From 2-12-FULL-60-25 sp964638165 (GTDB taxonomy: Bacteria; Patescibacteriota; Patescibacteriia; 2-12-FULL-60-25), in assembly GCA_964638165.1 (NCBI GenBank), contig CAZWYJ010000007.1, forward strand, positions 1 through 24,893: DNA of 24,893 nt, in the 5' to 3' direction. This document shows positions 1-6,186 of this stretch, one piece after another. Positions within the stretch are counted from its first letter, which is position 1; every line of letters begins with the position of its first letter. A program made the position numbers and the translations under genes. The notes beneath the pieces were generated by a model. The model was not told the DNA's origin and did no database searches. It worked only from the letters and a program-made list of their open reading frames with translations.

Positions 1-146
1 TATGGCACATCTTGAAGATGTATTATTCATACTAAGTCTGCTAGTCTAGAGCCTTTGCAAATATCGCTGGTTTTCTTAAGCGTCTGTACAGTATCGAAGA
101 ACAGATCAATTGGGATTGGTTCCACGAGAATTTTATTAATCTTGAG

Positions 147-488
147 ATGATTCCATACCATTCAGCGAATACAAGTGGTTTACGCATTAACAATCCAGAG
201 AATTTTAAAAAAGTGTACTTTGTAATTTTGTTAAAGTTATTAAAATTCCTAAATCCAAAAAGACCAGTTTTTATTCTCGGCTTTCCAACCTTCGAAAGGT
301 ATCTAAGCCATGTTTACTTTAAAGATGTCATTACATTTAAGAAACAGGGGAATTTTTGGATCGGTAAGATTGGAGGTGGATACGATTTTGTCGGCCTCCC
401 ATTCTTGACGATGGTAAAAGGAGGTAAGGACGGGCTTGTTAGAGGATTGAAGGAATCTGAATTAAGTAGATTTTTTACTAATATGTAA
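147..488 (+). CDS. Hypothetical protein, possible C-terminal remnant of a uracil-DNA-glycosylase-like protein
   Basis: The frame encodes 113 residues from the ATG at 147, but it stays open upstream to a TAG at 42-44. The extra codons (45-146) read like protein and contain no ATG, GTG or TTG start. I therefore suspect a gene that has lost its N-terminus, or one with a frameshift near 40. The segment around NLEMIPYHS, followed by a helix and the strand RPVFILGFPTF, loosely resembles the second half of uracil-DNA-glycosylase-like folds. That is a weak impression, not a motif match. The region is clearly more AT-rich than the rest of the window. Its last 11 bases overlap the convergent ASCH gene. 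No promoter or Shine-Dalgarno sequence is visible before 147. Confidence 0.45.
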   Translation: MIPYHSANTSGLRINNPENFKKVYFVILLKLLKFLNPKRPVFILGFPTFERYLSHVYFKDVITFKKQGNFWIGKIGGGYDFVGLPFLTMVKGGKDGLVRGLKESELSRFFTNM

Positions 489-825
489 TTTTCAACCCCA
501 CCTTCACCCCGACCACTCCGTACTCCCTCTCCTCGTTTTCAGAATAGAACTGACGGATCTCTGCGAGAAGATCTTCCGTCGTGGAATCTCCGCCGAACAG
601 GGAGGCGGGGAAATCGGTCATGAGCTCTTTGAATGAGCGATAGCGAAAGATCGCGATCACTCGCGTTTTGACTTCTTGCGTTTCATCATCCGCCAAGCGA
701 AAGAGGATCTCGTCGCCGGGATTGATGAGCTTTCTCTTGTCATCGAATAAACGGGATTCGATCACCTTTGTGCCATTTCGGACTTTTTCAAACGGGCCTT
801 TCTTTAAGCGCATTTCATGTTGCAT
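478..825 (-). CDS. ASCH-domain protein
   Basis: This 115-residue protein is a single ASCH domain. The family has a PUA-like beta-barrel fold and is thought to bind RNA or modified nucleosides; some members are N4-acetylcytidine amidohydrolases. Visible signatures are the N-terminal strand and helix (LKKGPFEKVRNGTKVIESRL), the DDKRKLINPGDEILF stretch matching the family pattern of a basic loop followed by GD and a hydrophobic strand, and a C-terminal YGVVGVKV strand. The length is normal for a stand-alone ASCH protein. The ATG at 823-825 has no Shine-Dalgarno sequence but lies 8 bases after a -10-like box. It is convergent with the upstream gene and divergent from the NERD gene. The exact substrate cannot be told. 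Confidence 0.8.
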   Translation of the reverse strand: MQHEMRLKKGPFEKVRNGTKVIESRLFDDKRKLINPGDEILFRLADDETQEVKTRVIAIFRYRSFKELMTDFPASLFGGDSTTEDLLAEIRQFYSENEEREYGVVGVKVGLKITY

Positions 826-833
826 ATGGGGGC

Positions 834-862
834 ACGGTAATCTTTAAGAAACCATTTTGCAA
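834..862 (-). promoter_or_regulatory. Promoter of the ASCH gene
   Basis: On the minus strand TTGCAA (857-862) is followed after 17 bases by TACCGT (834-839). The -35 is good and the -10 weak. Only 8 bases separate the -10 from the ATG, so transcription would begin at or next to the start codon. Confidence 0.45.
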
Positions 863-896
863 GCAGGAACGGATGTGATCGGAAATTATTTGTGAA

Positions 897-925
897 TGTT
901 CATTTGTAAAAATTAAGCGTATACT
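897..925 (+). promoter_or_regulatory. Promoter of the NERD gene
   Basis: TATACT at 920-925 is a strong -10 box. The -35 (TGTTCA, 897-902, 17-base spacer) is poor. The ATG at 938 is 12 bases after the -10, which implies a leader of about 5 bases. Confidence 0.5.
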
Positions 926-937
926 TTTTTGCAGTAC

Positions 938-1657
938 ATGTCATCTTTTGGCGTGAACAGGTTTTCTCGCGACATTTCAATCCTGATGATTGTTATCTGG
1001 ATGTATGGTTTTATATCTGGTTTTTTGACGACTACGGGTAATGAAATTTTTGGAATGCATATACCTGTTCTCGTTCAAATACTTAATCCATTCGTATTAG
1101 TACTCATATTCATTTTTCTCCTTTATAAGGTTGGTAATTCCGCTGCGAATCAGATAAGGGGCATAAAAGGCGAGTGGAAGACATCAACGATTTTGCATCA
1201 GATGTGGGACGATGGCGTGCGTCACTTGGATGACGTTTTACTCACGAATCGTGGGAATATTGATCATGTCGCTATTGCGAGTACGGGTGTTTGGGTGATT
1301 GAAACGAAGCATATTGATGAAGATCTCAAAAAAGTTAATGGGGTACTGATCAAGAATGGAAAACGGTTCACAAAAAATTTACAGCATGATTTAAAGCAAG
1401 CCTACGCCGAGGCCAAGGCGGTTCATTCTTTTTTTGCTCGAAAAGGAATGAAGGACGTGCCTGTATATCCGGTACTTGCTTTTGTTGGTTCTTATGCTCG
1501 AATCAGAGTTGGTCTTGATCCGGTTGATGGCGTTTTTATTGTAGGGAGCCTTGGACTTCGACGCTTAATTTTAGATAAGAAACGCAAAGAGCATCTTTCT
1601 TCGATCGCTATCGCAAAGATGGTGGATGTGCTCAAGCCCTTTCAAGGAAAGGAGTAA
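938..1657 (+). CDS. Membrane protein with NERD (nuclease-related) domain
   Basis: The N-terminus has two hydrophobic segments (about residues 13-35 and 45-65) that should anchor the protein in the membrane. A NERD domain follows: KGEWKTSTILHQM, then NIDHVAIASTGVWVIETK, which is the hallmark D...E-x-K arrangement of this restriction-endonuclease-like fold, then a helical region rich in K and Q. NERD proteins are presumed to cut or bind nucleic acid; the biochemical role is mostly unproven. I chose the ATG at 938; a TTG at 929 is also in frame but would lie almost on the -10 box. There is no Shine-Dalgarno sequence. The gene is more AT-rich than most neighbours, which may hint at recent acquisition with the flanking genes. 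Confidence 0.8.
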   Translation: MSSFGVNRFSRDISILMIVIWMYGFISGFLTTTGNEIFGMHIPVLVQILNPFVLVLIFIFLLYKVGNSAANQIRGIKGEWKTSTILHQMWDDGVRHLDDVLLTNRGNIDHVAIASTGVWVIETKHIDEDLKKVNGVLIKNGKRFTKNLQHDLKQAYAEAKAVHSFFARKGMKDVPVYPVLAFVGSYARIRVGLDPVDGVFIVGSLGLRRLILDKKRKEHLSSIAIAKMVDVLKPFQGKE

Positions 1658-1662
1658 TTTCG

Positions 1663-1692
1663 AAAACGCCGTTGCTTGAGCAGGCAACGGCG
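1663..1692 (-). terminator. Intrinsic terminator of the 228-aa gene
   Basis: A 9-bp GC-rich stem (CGCCGTTGC at 1667-1675 with GCAACGGCG at 1684-1692, 8-base loop) is followed on the minus strand by TTTTC. It lies 30 bases past the stop of the minus-strand gene. It may also stop the convergent NERD transcript, although there is no T-run on the plus side. Confidence 0.6.
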
Positions 1693-1721
1693 TCGTCGAG
1701 TTGGGGGAGGGAGGGAATGAA

Positions 1722-2408
1722 TCACCCCCTCGAAGGAGCGATGGGAAGGAGCTGACCCGGCTGCATGGGATCGAAGAGGGGCCGTGGTCGTCGTTCCTCT
1801 GACTGCGGAACGAGTCCGGGATTGAGGAGCTTCATTACCCCAGTTGCTCGTTGACTCATGGCCACGAGCGTCTGTCCGGCCGTGCGAGCGATCAGGTCGT
1901 TCTCGAGATGTCCTTGTCGTCCAAGCTCCAGGGCGCGGTCTCTGAATCGTTCTTTCTGGCCTTCGAGGAATGCGAGGACGATGTCTTTCCAGCTCGAGTT
2001 CCTGGAGAACATCAGGTCAGGCCGGCCTCGCGGATACAGGATGCTCGCTCTTCCGGTCTTCAGGAAAATGCAGACCATATCCCTGTTGATCATACACCCG
2101 TCTCGCAGGTCATGGTGCGCATTTACCACCAGGACAACAGAATCGTCTTGGGATTCGTTCGGCGCATAGGCTTTCGCTTGGCTCGGATCGGTATTGAACG
2201 AGAACAGGACGGTGTCCAGTTCCGGGCGAAGCGAGTAGGGGAGAGCGTCGCTCAGCCAAATCGTTCGGACGAACGGAGGACGACGTACGTTCTCCGGCAG
2301 GTCGCATAGCTCATCGCCGATCAGGTGGAAGAGCTGGACGAGTTGGCTCGGGGCGTCTGCGCTTTCGGGTCGCGGCATGACGAATAGTTTTCTACGGGCG
2401 TCTGACAC
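1722..2408 (-). CDS. Hypothetical protein (228 aa)
   Basis: I do not recognise the family. The start is a GTG at 2406-2408, chosen because a perfect AAGGAGG lies 5 bases upstream; an upstream extension to 2507 is open but would cover the promoter and a hairpin. The protein looks soluble. It has an alternating strand and helix middle (IWLSDALPY, TVLFSFNTD, VVLVVNAHHD, MVCIFLKTGRASILYPRG), a charged helical segment near residues 140-180, and a Pro/Arg-rich C-terminal tail. There is no signal peptide or membrane segment. It is one of only two genes here with a strong Shine-Dalgarno sequence, and its leader begins with a perfect inverted repeat, so its expression may be controlled differently. 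The gene follows typA on the same strand but has its own promoter. Confidence 0.65.
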   Translation of the reverse strand: MSDARRKLFVMPRPESADAPSQLVQLFHLIGDELCDLPENVRRPPFVRTIWLSDALPYSLRPELDTVLFSFNTDPSQAKAYAPNESQDDSVVLVVNAHHDLRDGCMINRDMVCIFLKTGRASILYPRGRPDLMFSRNSSWKDIVLAFLEGQKERFRDRALELGRQGHLENDLIARTAGQTLVAMSQRATGVMKLLNPGLVPQSEERRPRPLFDPMQPGQLLPIAPSRG

Positions 2409-2450
2409 GGAAACCTCCTTCTGTGAAAAGGGCGTGAGCGTAAAAACGCA

Positions 2451-2475
2451 AACCTTCGCGGGTGTCGCGAAGGTT
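2451..2475 (-). promoter_or_regulatory. Perfect 10-bp inverted repeat at the transcription start of the 228-aa gene
   Basis: AACCTTCGCG (2451-2460) and CGCGAAGGTT (2466-2475) form a perfect 10-bp stem with a 5-base loop. On the minus strand it is followed by TGCG and then TTTTT, so it can end typA transcripts. The promoter at 2479-2507 predicts a start near 2472, inside this repeat. The same element could therefore be an operator, a 5' stabilising hairpin or an early attenuator. Confidence 0.65.
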
Positions 2476-2478
2476 GGC

Positions 2479-2507
2479 AGTATGGGGCTTTTTGGCAAAA
2501 AAGTCAA
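2479..2507 (-). promoter_or_regulatory. Promoter of the 228-aa gene
   Basis: TTGACT (2502-2507), a 17-base spacer and CATACT (2479-2484) on the minus strand form a good sigma-70-type promoter. It lies between the typA stop and the inverted repeat, giving a leader of about 65 bases. Confidence 0.65.
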
Positions 2508-2531
2508 TGATGGAGATCTTTTGTCGCTCTG

Positions 2532-4334
2532 TTACGCGCTGGCACCGGCTCGGCGACGCTCGAAATCTTTCAGAAAACGCTTCCGAATACGGATATTGAT
2601 TGGGGTGACTTCCACGAGCTCATCGTCGCCGATGTATTCAATCGCGGTCTCAAGCGTCATCTGGCGGGCCGGATGGAGCGGATCTGCCGCACCGTCGCCC
2701 TTTGAGCGCATATTCGAGAGCTTCTTTTCCTTGCACACGTTTACGACGATATCCTCGGCTTTGGCATTCTCACCAACGACCATGCCCTCATAGACCTCAA
2801 GGGCAGGACCGATGAAGAGATCTCCACGTTCCTGGGCATTCACGAGTCCGTAGGTGAGAGACTTGCCGGATTCATGCGCGATCAGGGATCCGTGCGGGAG
2901 GGCGGTGAGCTCGCCGGCGAATGGCTTGTAGCCGAGGAGGAGGGTATTCATGATGCCCAAGCCCTTGGTGTCGGTAATGAAGCGGCTGCGGTATCCGATC
3001 AATCCGCGCGTTGGCGCTTCAAATTCCAAGAAGGCAATACCGTTCTCATTCTTCATGTCCTTGAGTTCACCCTTGCGCTTGGCGAGCTGTTTGATCACGG
3101 AGCCGGAAGAAACTTCCGGGACTTCGATGGAAACCTGTTCGTATGGTTCGAGCGTTTGCCCGTTCTCCTCCTTCAAGATCACGCGCGGACGGGAAACCTG
3201 CAATTCAAAACCTTCGCGACGCATCTTCTCGATCAAGATGGAAAGGTGGAGTTCTCCGCGTCCGGAGACTTCGAAACTCCCGTCGGACGATCCCGCTTCC
3301 ACGCGGAGCGCCACGTCATTCTGCAGTTCGCGCTGGAGGCGGTCCGAGATGTTTCGGCTCGTGGTGAACTGACCTTCTTTTCCGGCGAACGGCGACGTAT
3401 TCACGCCGAAGGTCATCTTCACGGTCGGTTCCTCAATTTTCATCACGGGCAAAGCATCCGGCTGATTGATGTCTGCGAGCGTCTCTCCGATATTGATCTC
3501 TGGAATGCCCGAGATCGCCACAATTTCGCCTGCGGGCGCGCTCTGTACTTCATCGCGGCCCATGCCCATGAAGGTCATGATATTTGCGATCTTGGCCGGC
3601 TTCATTACGCCGTCGCGATTGATCCAGGCGACCGGGCCCGGCTTCGCGGTTCCGCGCACTACGCGGCCGATGGCAAGCTTGCCCTTGTACGTATCGTACT
3701 GCACGTTCGCAATGGAAACCTGCAAGGGACCGGAGGCATCCGCCTTCGGTGCAGGGATATTCTCAATCACGCTCTTGAAGAGCGGTTTGATATCCGTCAT
3801 GGACGCGAGGTCCGGTTCAAGTCCGGCTTTGCCCTGCTTGGCAGAGGCGTAGATCACCGGGAAGTCCGTTTGTTCATCCGTGGCATGCAGGTGCACGAAG
3901 AGATCGAAGGTCTGATCAAGCACCCAGTCCGGTCGGGCCTCCGGCTTATCGATCTTATTAATGACCACGATGATGCGGTGTCCGGCTTCGATGGCCTTCT
4001 TAAGAACGAACTTGGTCTGTGGCATGGGGCCCTCCTTGGCATCCACGAGCAAGAGTGCGCCATCCACGAGGTTCATGATGCGCTCCACCTCTCCTCCGAA
4101 GTCCGCGTGTCCGGGAGTATCCACGATATTGATCTTGACCCCGTCATACATCACGGTCGCATTCTTGGAGAAAATCGTAATCCCGCGCTCGCGTTCGAGC
4201 TCGTTCGAGTCCATGATGGTTTCGCCCTCGAGCCCGCGCTCCCGGAATGTCTCCGATTGCTTTAACAAAGAATCCACGAGCGTGGTCTTGCCGTGGTCAA
4301 CGTGGGCGATAATGGCGATATTTCGCAGGTCCAT
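2532..4334 (-). CDS. typA: Ribosome-associated GTPase TypA/BipA
   Basis: TypA is a translational GTPase related to EF-G that binds the ribosome and helps subunit assembly and growth under stress. The 600-residue length is typical. The GTPase domain is complete: AHVDHGKTT at 10-18, the RGITI switch at 50-54, DTPGH at 72-76 and NKID at 126-129. EF-G-like domains follow, and the C-terminal half has the RGELHLSILIEKMRREG, APTRGLIGYRSRF and GDGAADPLHP segments seen in BipA. I chose the ATG at 4332-4334 because MDLRNIAIIAHVDHGKTT is the usual family start; the frame is open to 4448, but that extension translates a hairpin leader. No Shine-Dalgarno sequence precedes the ATG. A consensus promoter at 4420-4448 gives a leader of about 80 bases. 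Confidence 0.97.
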   Translation of the reverse strand: MDLRNIAIIAHVDHGKTTLVDSLLKQSETFRERGLEGETIMDSNELERERGITIFSKNATVMYDGVKINIVDTPGHADFGGEVERIMNLVDGALLLVDAKEGPMPQTKFVLKKAIEAGHRIIVVINKIDKPEARPDWVLDQTFDLFVHLHATDEQTDFPVIYASAKQGKAGLEPDLASMTDIKPLFKSVIENIPAPKADASGPLQVSIANVQYDTYKGKLAIGRVVRGTAKPGPVAWINRDGVMKPAKIANIMTFMGMGRDEVQSAPAGEIVAISGIPEINIGETLADINQPDALPVMKIEEPTVKMTFGVNTSPFAGKEGQFTTSRNISDRLQRELQNDVALRVEAGSSDGSFEVSGRGELHLSILIEKMRREGFELQVSRPRVILKEENGQTLEPYEQVSIEVPEVSSGSVIKQLAKRKGELKDMKNENGIAFLEFEAPTRGLIGYRSRFITDTKGLGIMNTLLLGYKPFAGELTALPHGSLIAHESGKSLTYGLVNAQERGDLFIGPALEVYEGMVVGENAKAEDIVVNVCKEKKLSNMRSKGDGAADPLHPARQMTLETAIEYIGDDELVEVTPINIRIRKRFLKDFERRRAGASA

Positions 4335-4346
4335 AGGGGTGTTTGT

Positions 4347-4406
4347 GGGTTTGGCATTGGGGTTTTGGCCAGGATCATACATCCTAAAACCCAAATGCCA
4401 AATCCC
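4347..4406 (-). repeat. Heptad-type inverted repeat in the typA leader
   Basis: Arms at 4347-4368 and 4383-4406 are near-complementary with one mismatch and two single-base bulges. They would give a hairpin of about 20 pairs, with a 14-base loop, in the typA 5' leader. On the minus strand the 5' arm has a seven-base period (GGATTTG, GCATTTG, GGTTTTA). The hairpin ends 12 bases before the ATG, which lacks a Shine-Dalgarno sequence. Confidence 0.7.
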
Positions 4407-4419
4407 GATCGGTTGCGGG

Positions 4420-4448
4420 AGTATAGGCGAAACAAGGGTTTTTGTCAA
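4420..4448 (-). promoter_or_regulatory. Promoter of typA
   Basis: TTGACA (4443-4448), exactly 17 bases, then TATACT (4420-4425) on the minus strand: a near-consensus sigma-70-type promoter. The predicted start is near 4413. Confidence 0.85.
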
Positions 4449-4466
4449 AGGGATTGGACGCCTTTA

Positions 4467-4496
4467 TGGACAGGGAGGGGTCAGGGTCTCTACAAT
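4467..4496 (+). promoter_or_regulatory. Promoter of the 230-aa gene
   Basis: TGGACA (4467-4472), 18 bases, TACAAT (4491-4496). It is divergent from the typA promoter. The predicted start near 4503 is about 10 bases before the ATG at 4514. Confidence 0.55.
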
Positions 4497-4513
4497 ACAA
4501 ATATTCAGCGCAT

Positions 4514-5206
4514 ATGTACGAAGAACCACAACGACATCAGGAACCCGTGAATCCGTACGGACACCTCGTCCGCATGGAGCAGGGGAATGTCATGGATGCG
4601 CGACAAGCACGTGATTTTATGGAGTCATGGGAGCATCTTGAGAGCGAGATGGTTGCACTTGGAGGGCGGTACGTTGAGGACTGGAATGGGGAGATGCAGA
4701 ATATCGCGAGAACGCATCCGAATCTCCTCGTTCGCCGGGAACGTCCACGTGTTGTGTTGGATGCCTTGTCATCGCAAGGACATCTCGAGATCACGCAGGA
4801 TGACCAGAAGCACGGAGAAAAGATGTACCCAAATGCCGGCGTGATCGGCACGGACGGATACGGGTTACGCATTCCGTATCAGCGAGGATTCGGTGGCATT
4901 GAAGCGGAAGAAGGAGGGCGGGGAAAAGTCGTCTCTATTTTAGGCTTCCTGCCAAATCCTTCCATGGAGATCGTCCCACTTTCAAGTGATGTTTCGTATG
5001 CGCATTACGACAAGGATCCGAAGGAGCGATCCATGGTGCGCATGGTGAAGGGGAATGTTCCCGTTTCCGACATCCGTTTTTTGCTTGTGCGCTTTCCCAG
5101 AAAACATGTTCCGGAGGAATTTCTCACAGAGCAAGAGCTGGAGTATGAGGATCAGAAATTTGTGAATCGGCTGTTCGTCTTTGATGAGGAAAAGATCAAC
5201 AATTAA
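4514..5206 (+). CDS. Hypothetical protein (230 aa)
   Basis: No family recognised. The ATG at 4514 is chosen because it follows a promoter-like sequence; the frame is open further upstream but would overlap that promoter. The protein is soluble and acidic, with a helical N-terminus (about residues 20-50) rich in E and M. A central part has glycine turns (AGVIGTDGYGLRIPY, RGKVVSILGFLPNPSMEIVPL), and the C-terminus reads DIRFLLVRFPRKHVPEEFLTEQELEYEDQ. This suggests a compact mixed alpha/beta fold. No catalytic motif, signal peptide or membrane helix is visible. It stands alone between divergent typA and the convergent TraR-like gene, with a hairpin after its stop. Confidence 0.7.
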   Translation: MYEEPQRHQEPVNPYGHLVRMEQGNVMDARQARDFMESWEHLESEMVALGGRYVEDWNGEMQNIARTHPNLLVRRERPRVVLDALSSQGHLEITQDDQKHGEKMYPNAGVIGTDGYGLRIPYQRGFGGIEAEEGGRGKVVSILGFLPNPSMEIVPLSSDVSYAHYDKDPKERSMVRMVKGNVPVSDIRFLLVRFPRKHVPEEFLTEQELEYEDQKFVNRLFVFDEEKINN

Positions 5207-5209
5207 ATT

Positions 5210-5238
5210 GACCGGATCCGCTGAAAGCGAATCCGGTC
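5210..5238. terminator. Hairpin between convergent genes, likely terminator
   Basis: GACCGGATCCGC (5210-5221) pairs with GCGAATCCGGTC (5227-5238) with one mismatch and a 5-base loop. It sits between the stops of two convergent genes. The minus-strand side is followed by AATTT and the plus side by TTG, so termination would be modest in both directions. Confidence 0.55.
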
Positions 5239-5273
5239 TTGCGTGAGGATGAGTGTGGCAACGAAGGACGATG

Positions 5274-5555
5274 TCACCGACGCTCATCGTGCGCCTCCTG
5301 GCAGTCTCGGCATCGGAGGGCGCCGGGAACCGCGCGAAGGCGCGCTTCGGGAATCGGGTGCTCGCAGTCGGTGCAGATGCCATATGTTCCGGCGTCAATT
5401 GCCACGATCGCGGCTTGAAGGCGCGGGAGGGATGTGCGAACTTTGGTGCCTGTCCGTAGGGACATCTCGCCTCCTTGCCGGAGTTCATCCAGACCGCGTT
5501 CCGCGAATGCCCTCGCTCGATCTGCGAGAAGTTTACGTTGCTCGTGCTTGTCCAT
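5274..5555 (-). CDS. TraR/DksA-family C4 zinc-finger protein
   Basis: This 93-residue protein has an N-terminal helical region and a C-terminal four-cysteine zinc finger: CTDC, about 20 residues, then CRDC, with the family-typical YGIC...PIPEARLRAVPGALRC context. DksA and TraR bind in the secondary channel of RNA polymerase and alter transcription initiation, often together with ppGpp. At 93 residues it is much shorter than DksA (about 150) and closer to TraR (about 70), so the long coiled coil is reduced. The ATG at 5553-5555 has a good AAGGAG 9 bases upstream and its own promoter, giving a leader of about 40 bases. A rel gene about 2.4 kb away makes a functional link plausible, though unproven. 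Confidence 0.88.
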   Translation of the reverse strand: MDKHEQRKLLADRARAFAERGLDELRQGGEMSLRTGTKVRTSLPRLQAAIVAIDAGTYGICTDCEHPIPEARLRAVPGALRCRDCQEAHDERR

Positions 5556-5603
5556 GAGGATTTCTCCTTGATGGTGTCAGAATAAAGAAAAGAGCGGATA
5601 GTA

Positions 5604-5632
5604 TATGTATCAAAAGATATAGAATTTGTCAA
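5604..5632 (-). promoter_or_regulatory. Promoter of the TraR-like gene
   Basis: TTGACA (5627-5632), 17 bases, TACATA (5604-5609) on the minus strand. A second possible -10 (TATACT) lies 4 bases further on. The leader carries a proper Shine-Dalgarno sequence. Confidence 0.7.
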
Positions 5633-5640
5633 GCGTCTTA

Positions 5641-5840
5641 GGCACGTAAAAACGACGGACGAGCCGTCGGTTTTAGGTACTCTGTAAAAAGCCTCCGCTT
5701 CGCTTCGGCTGGCTCCGCCGCCACGTAGAACGTGGCAAGCTGTGAACCGCGCCTAGACAATTTGGAGGCCGCGTAAAAGCCTCCGCTTCGCTTCGGCCAC
5801 GGGGCACGTAAAAACGACGGACGAGCCGTCGTTTTTACGT
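5641..5840. repeat. Paired direct repeats of hairpins downstream of tRNA-Leu
   Basis: Two hairpin types each occur twice in the order A-B-B-A. Hairpin A (centred on GACGGACGAGCCGTC) is at 5641-5678 and 5803-5840, with 29 identical bases at the start of both copies. Element B (GCCTCCGCTTCGCTTCGGC) is at 5691-5709 and 5779-5797. Between them lie a CCACG-TAGAA-CGTGG hairpin (5721-5735) and a GGAGGC/GCCTCC pair. I see no coding sequence here. Confidence 0.75.
5806..5840 (-). terminator. Terminator of tRNA-Leu
   Basis: A perfect 15-bp stem (5806-5820 with 5826-5840) and 5-base loop starts at the last base of the tRNA CCA end. On the minus strand the descending arm contains GTTTTTACG, giving a terminator-like T-run. 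A degenerate copy lies at 5644-5678. Confidence 0.75.
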
Positions 5841-5926
5841 GGTGGGCGAGGAGAGAATCGAACTCTCATGACCTTGCGATCGCAGGATTTTGAGTCCTGT
5901 GCGTCTACCAATTCCGCCACTCGCCC
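5840..5926 (-). tRNA. tRNA-Leu (anticodon CAA)
   Basis: The 87-base gene folds as a class II tRNA. The acceptor GGGCGAG pairs with CTCGCCC. The D arm contains AATTGGTAGACGC. The anticodon stem CAGGA/TCCTG carries the loop CTCAAAA, anticodon CAA, reading UUG. The variable arm is GATC-GCAA-GGTC, and the T arm GAGAG-TTCGATT-CTCTC. The discriminator is A and the CCA end is encoded. The long variable arm fits leucine tRNA. Confidence 0.97.
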
Positions 5927-5933
5927 GTGTGCA

Positions 5934-6128
5934 GTAGCTAGTAGCTAGGGGCTAGTAGCTGGTATAGAGGAAGAACATCTAAATGACGACCAAAACGATA
6001 CATGTTTGCCGAGGCTTCGTCAATGATTTTGTCGCGAGTAGCTTGTAGTTTATAGCTAGGAAAAACATGCGTGATAACGTGAATAATCTTTCAAAAACTC
6101 CAGCTACTAGCCCCTAGCTACTAGCTAC
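5934..6128. repeat. Perfect 29-bp inverted repeat pair with seven-base period
   Basis: Arms at 5934-5962 and 6100-6128 are exact reverse complements over 29 bases and are separated by 137 bases. Each arm is built of seven-base units (GTAGCTA, GTAGCTA, GGGGCTA, GTAGCTG). The interior is AT-richer, encodes no plausible protein, and has a degenerate copy near 6034-6060. The element fills the gap between tRNA-Leu and parA; it resembles a small non-autonomous palindromic element but shows no target duplication. Confidence 0.85.
5961..5989 (-). promoter_or_regulatory. Possible promoter of tRNA-Leu
   Basis: TCGTCA (5984-5989), 17 bases, TATACC (5961-5966) on the minus strand. The -10 overlaps the end of the inverted-repeat arm, and the start would be about 28 bases upstream of the mature tRNA. 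Confidence 0.35.
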
Positions 6129-6147
6129 CCTTTTCCCCACGCAGGCC

Positions 6148-6177
6148 TTGAACAAACACCCCCTGGGGGCGTATGAT
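6148..6177 (+). promoter_or_regulatory. Promoter of parAB
   Basis: TTGAAC (6148-6153), 18 bases, TATGAT (6172-6177). The parA ATG is only 9 bases beyond the -10 and no Shine-Dalgarno sequence exists, so the mRNA is probably leaderless. Confidence 0.7.
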
Positions 6178-6186
6178 ACTCGGGCT

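Noticed and set aside
2874..4265. 463-codon open frame on the plus strand opposite typA
   Set aside because: It lies entirely antisense to the well-supported typA gene, and its product is a His/Arg-rich shadow with no start signal.
5641..5840. Attachment site of an integrated element at tRNA-Leu
   Set aside because: The direct repeat covers only the terminator and not the tRNA 3' end, and no integrase gene is seen.
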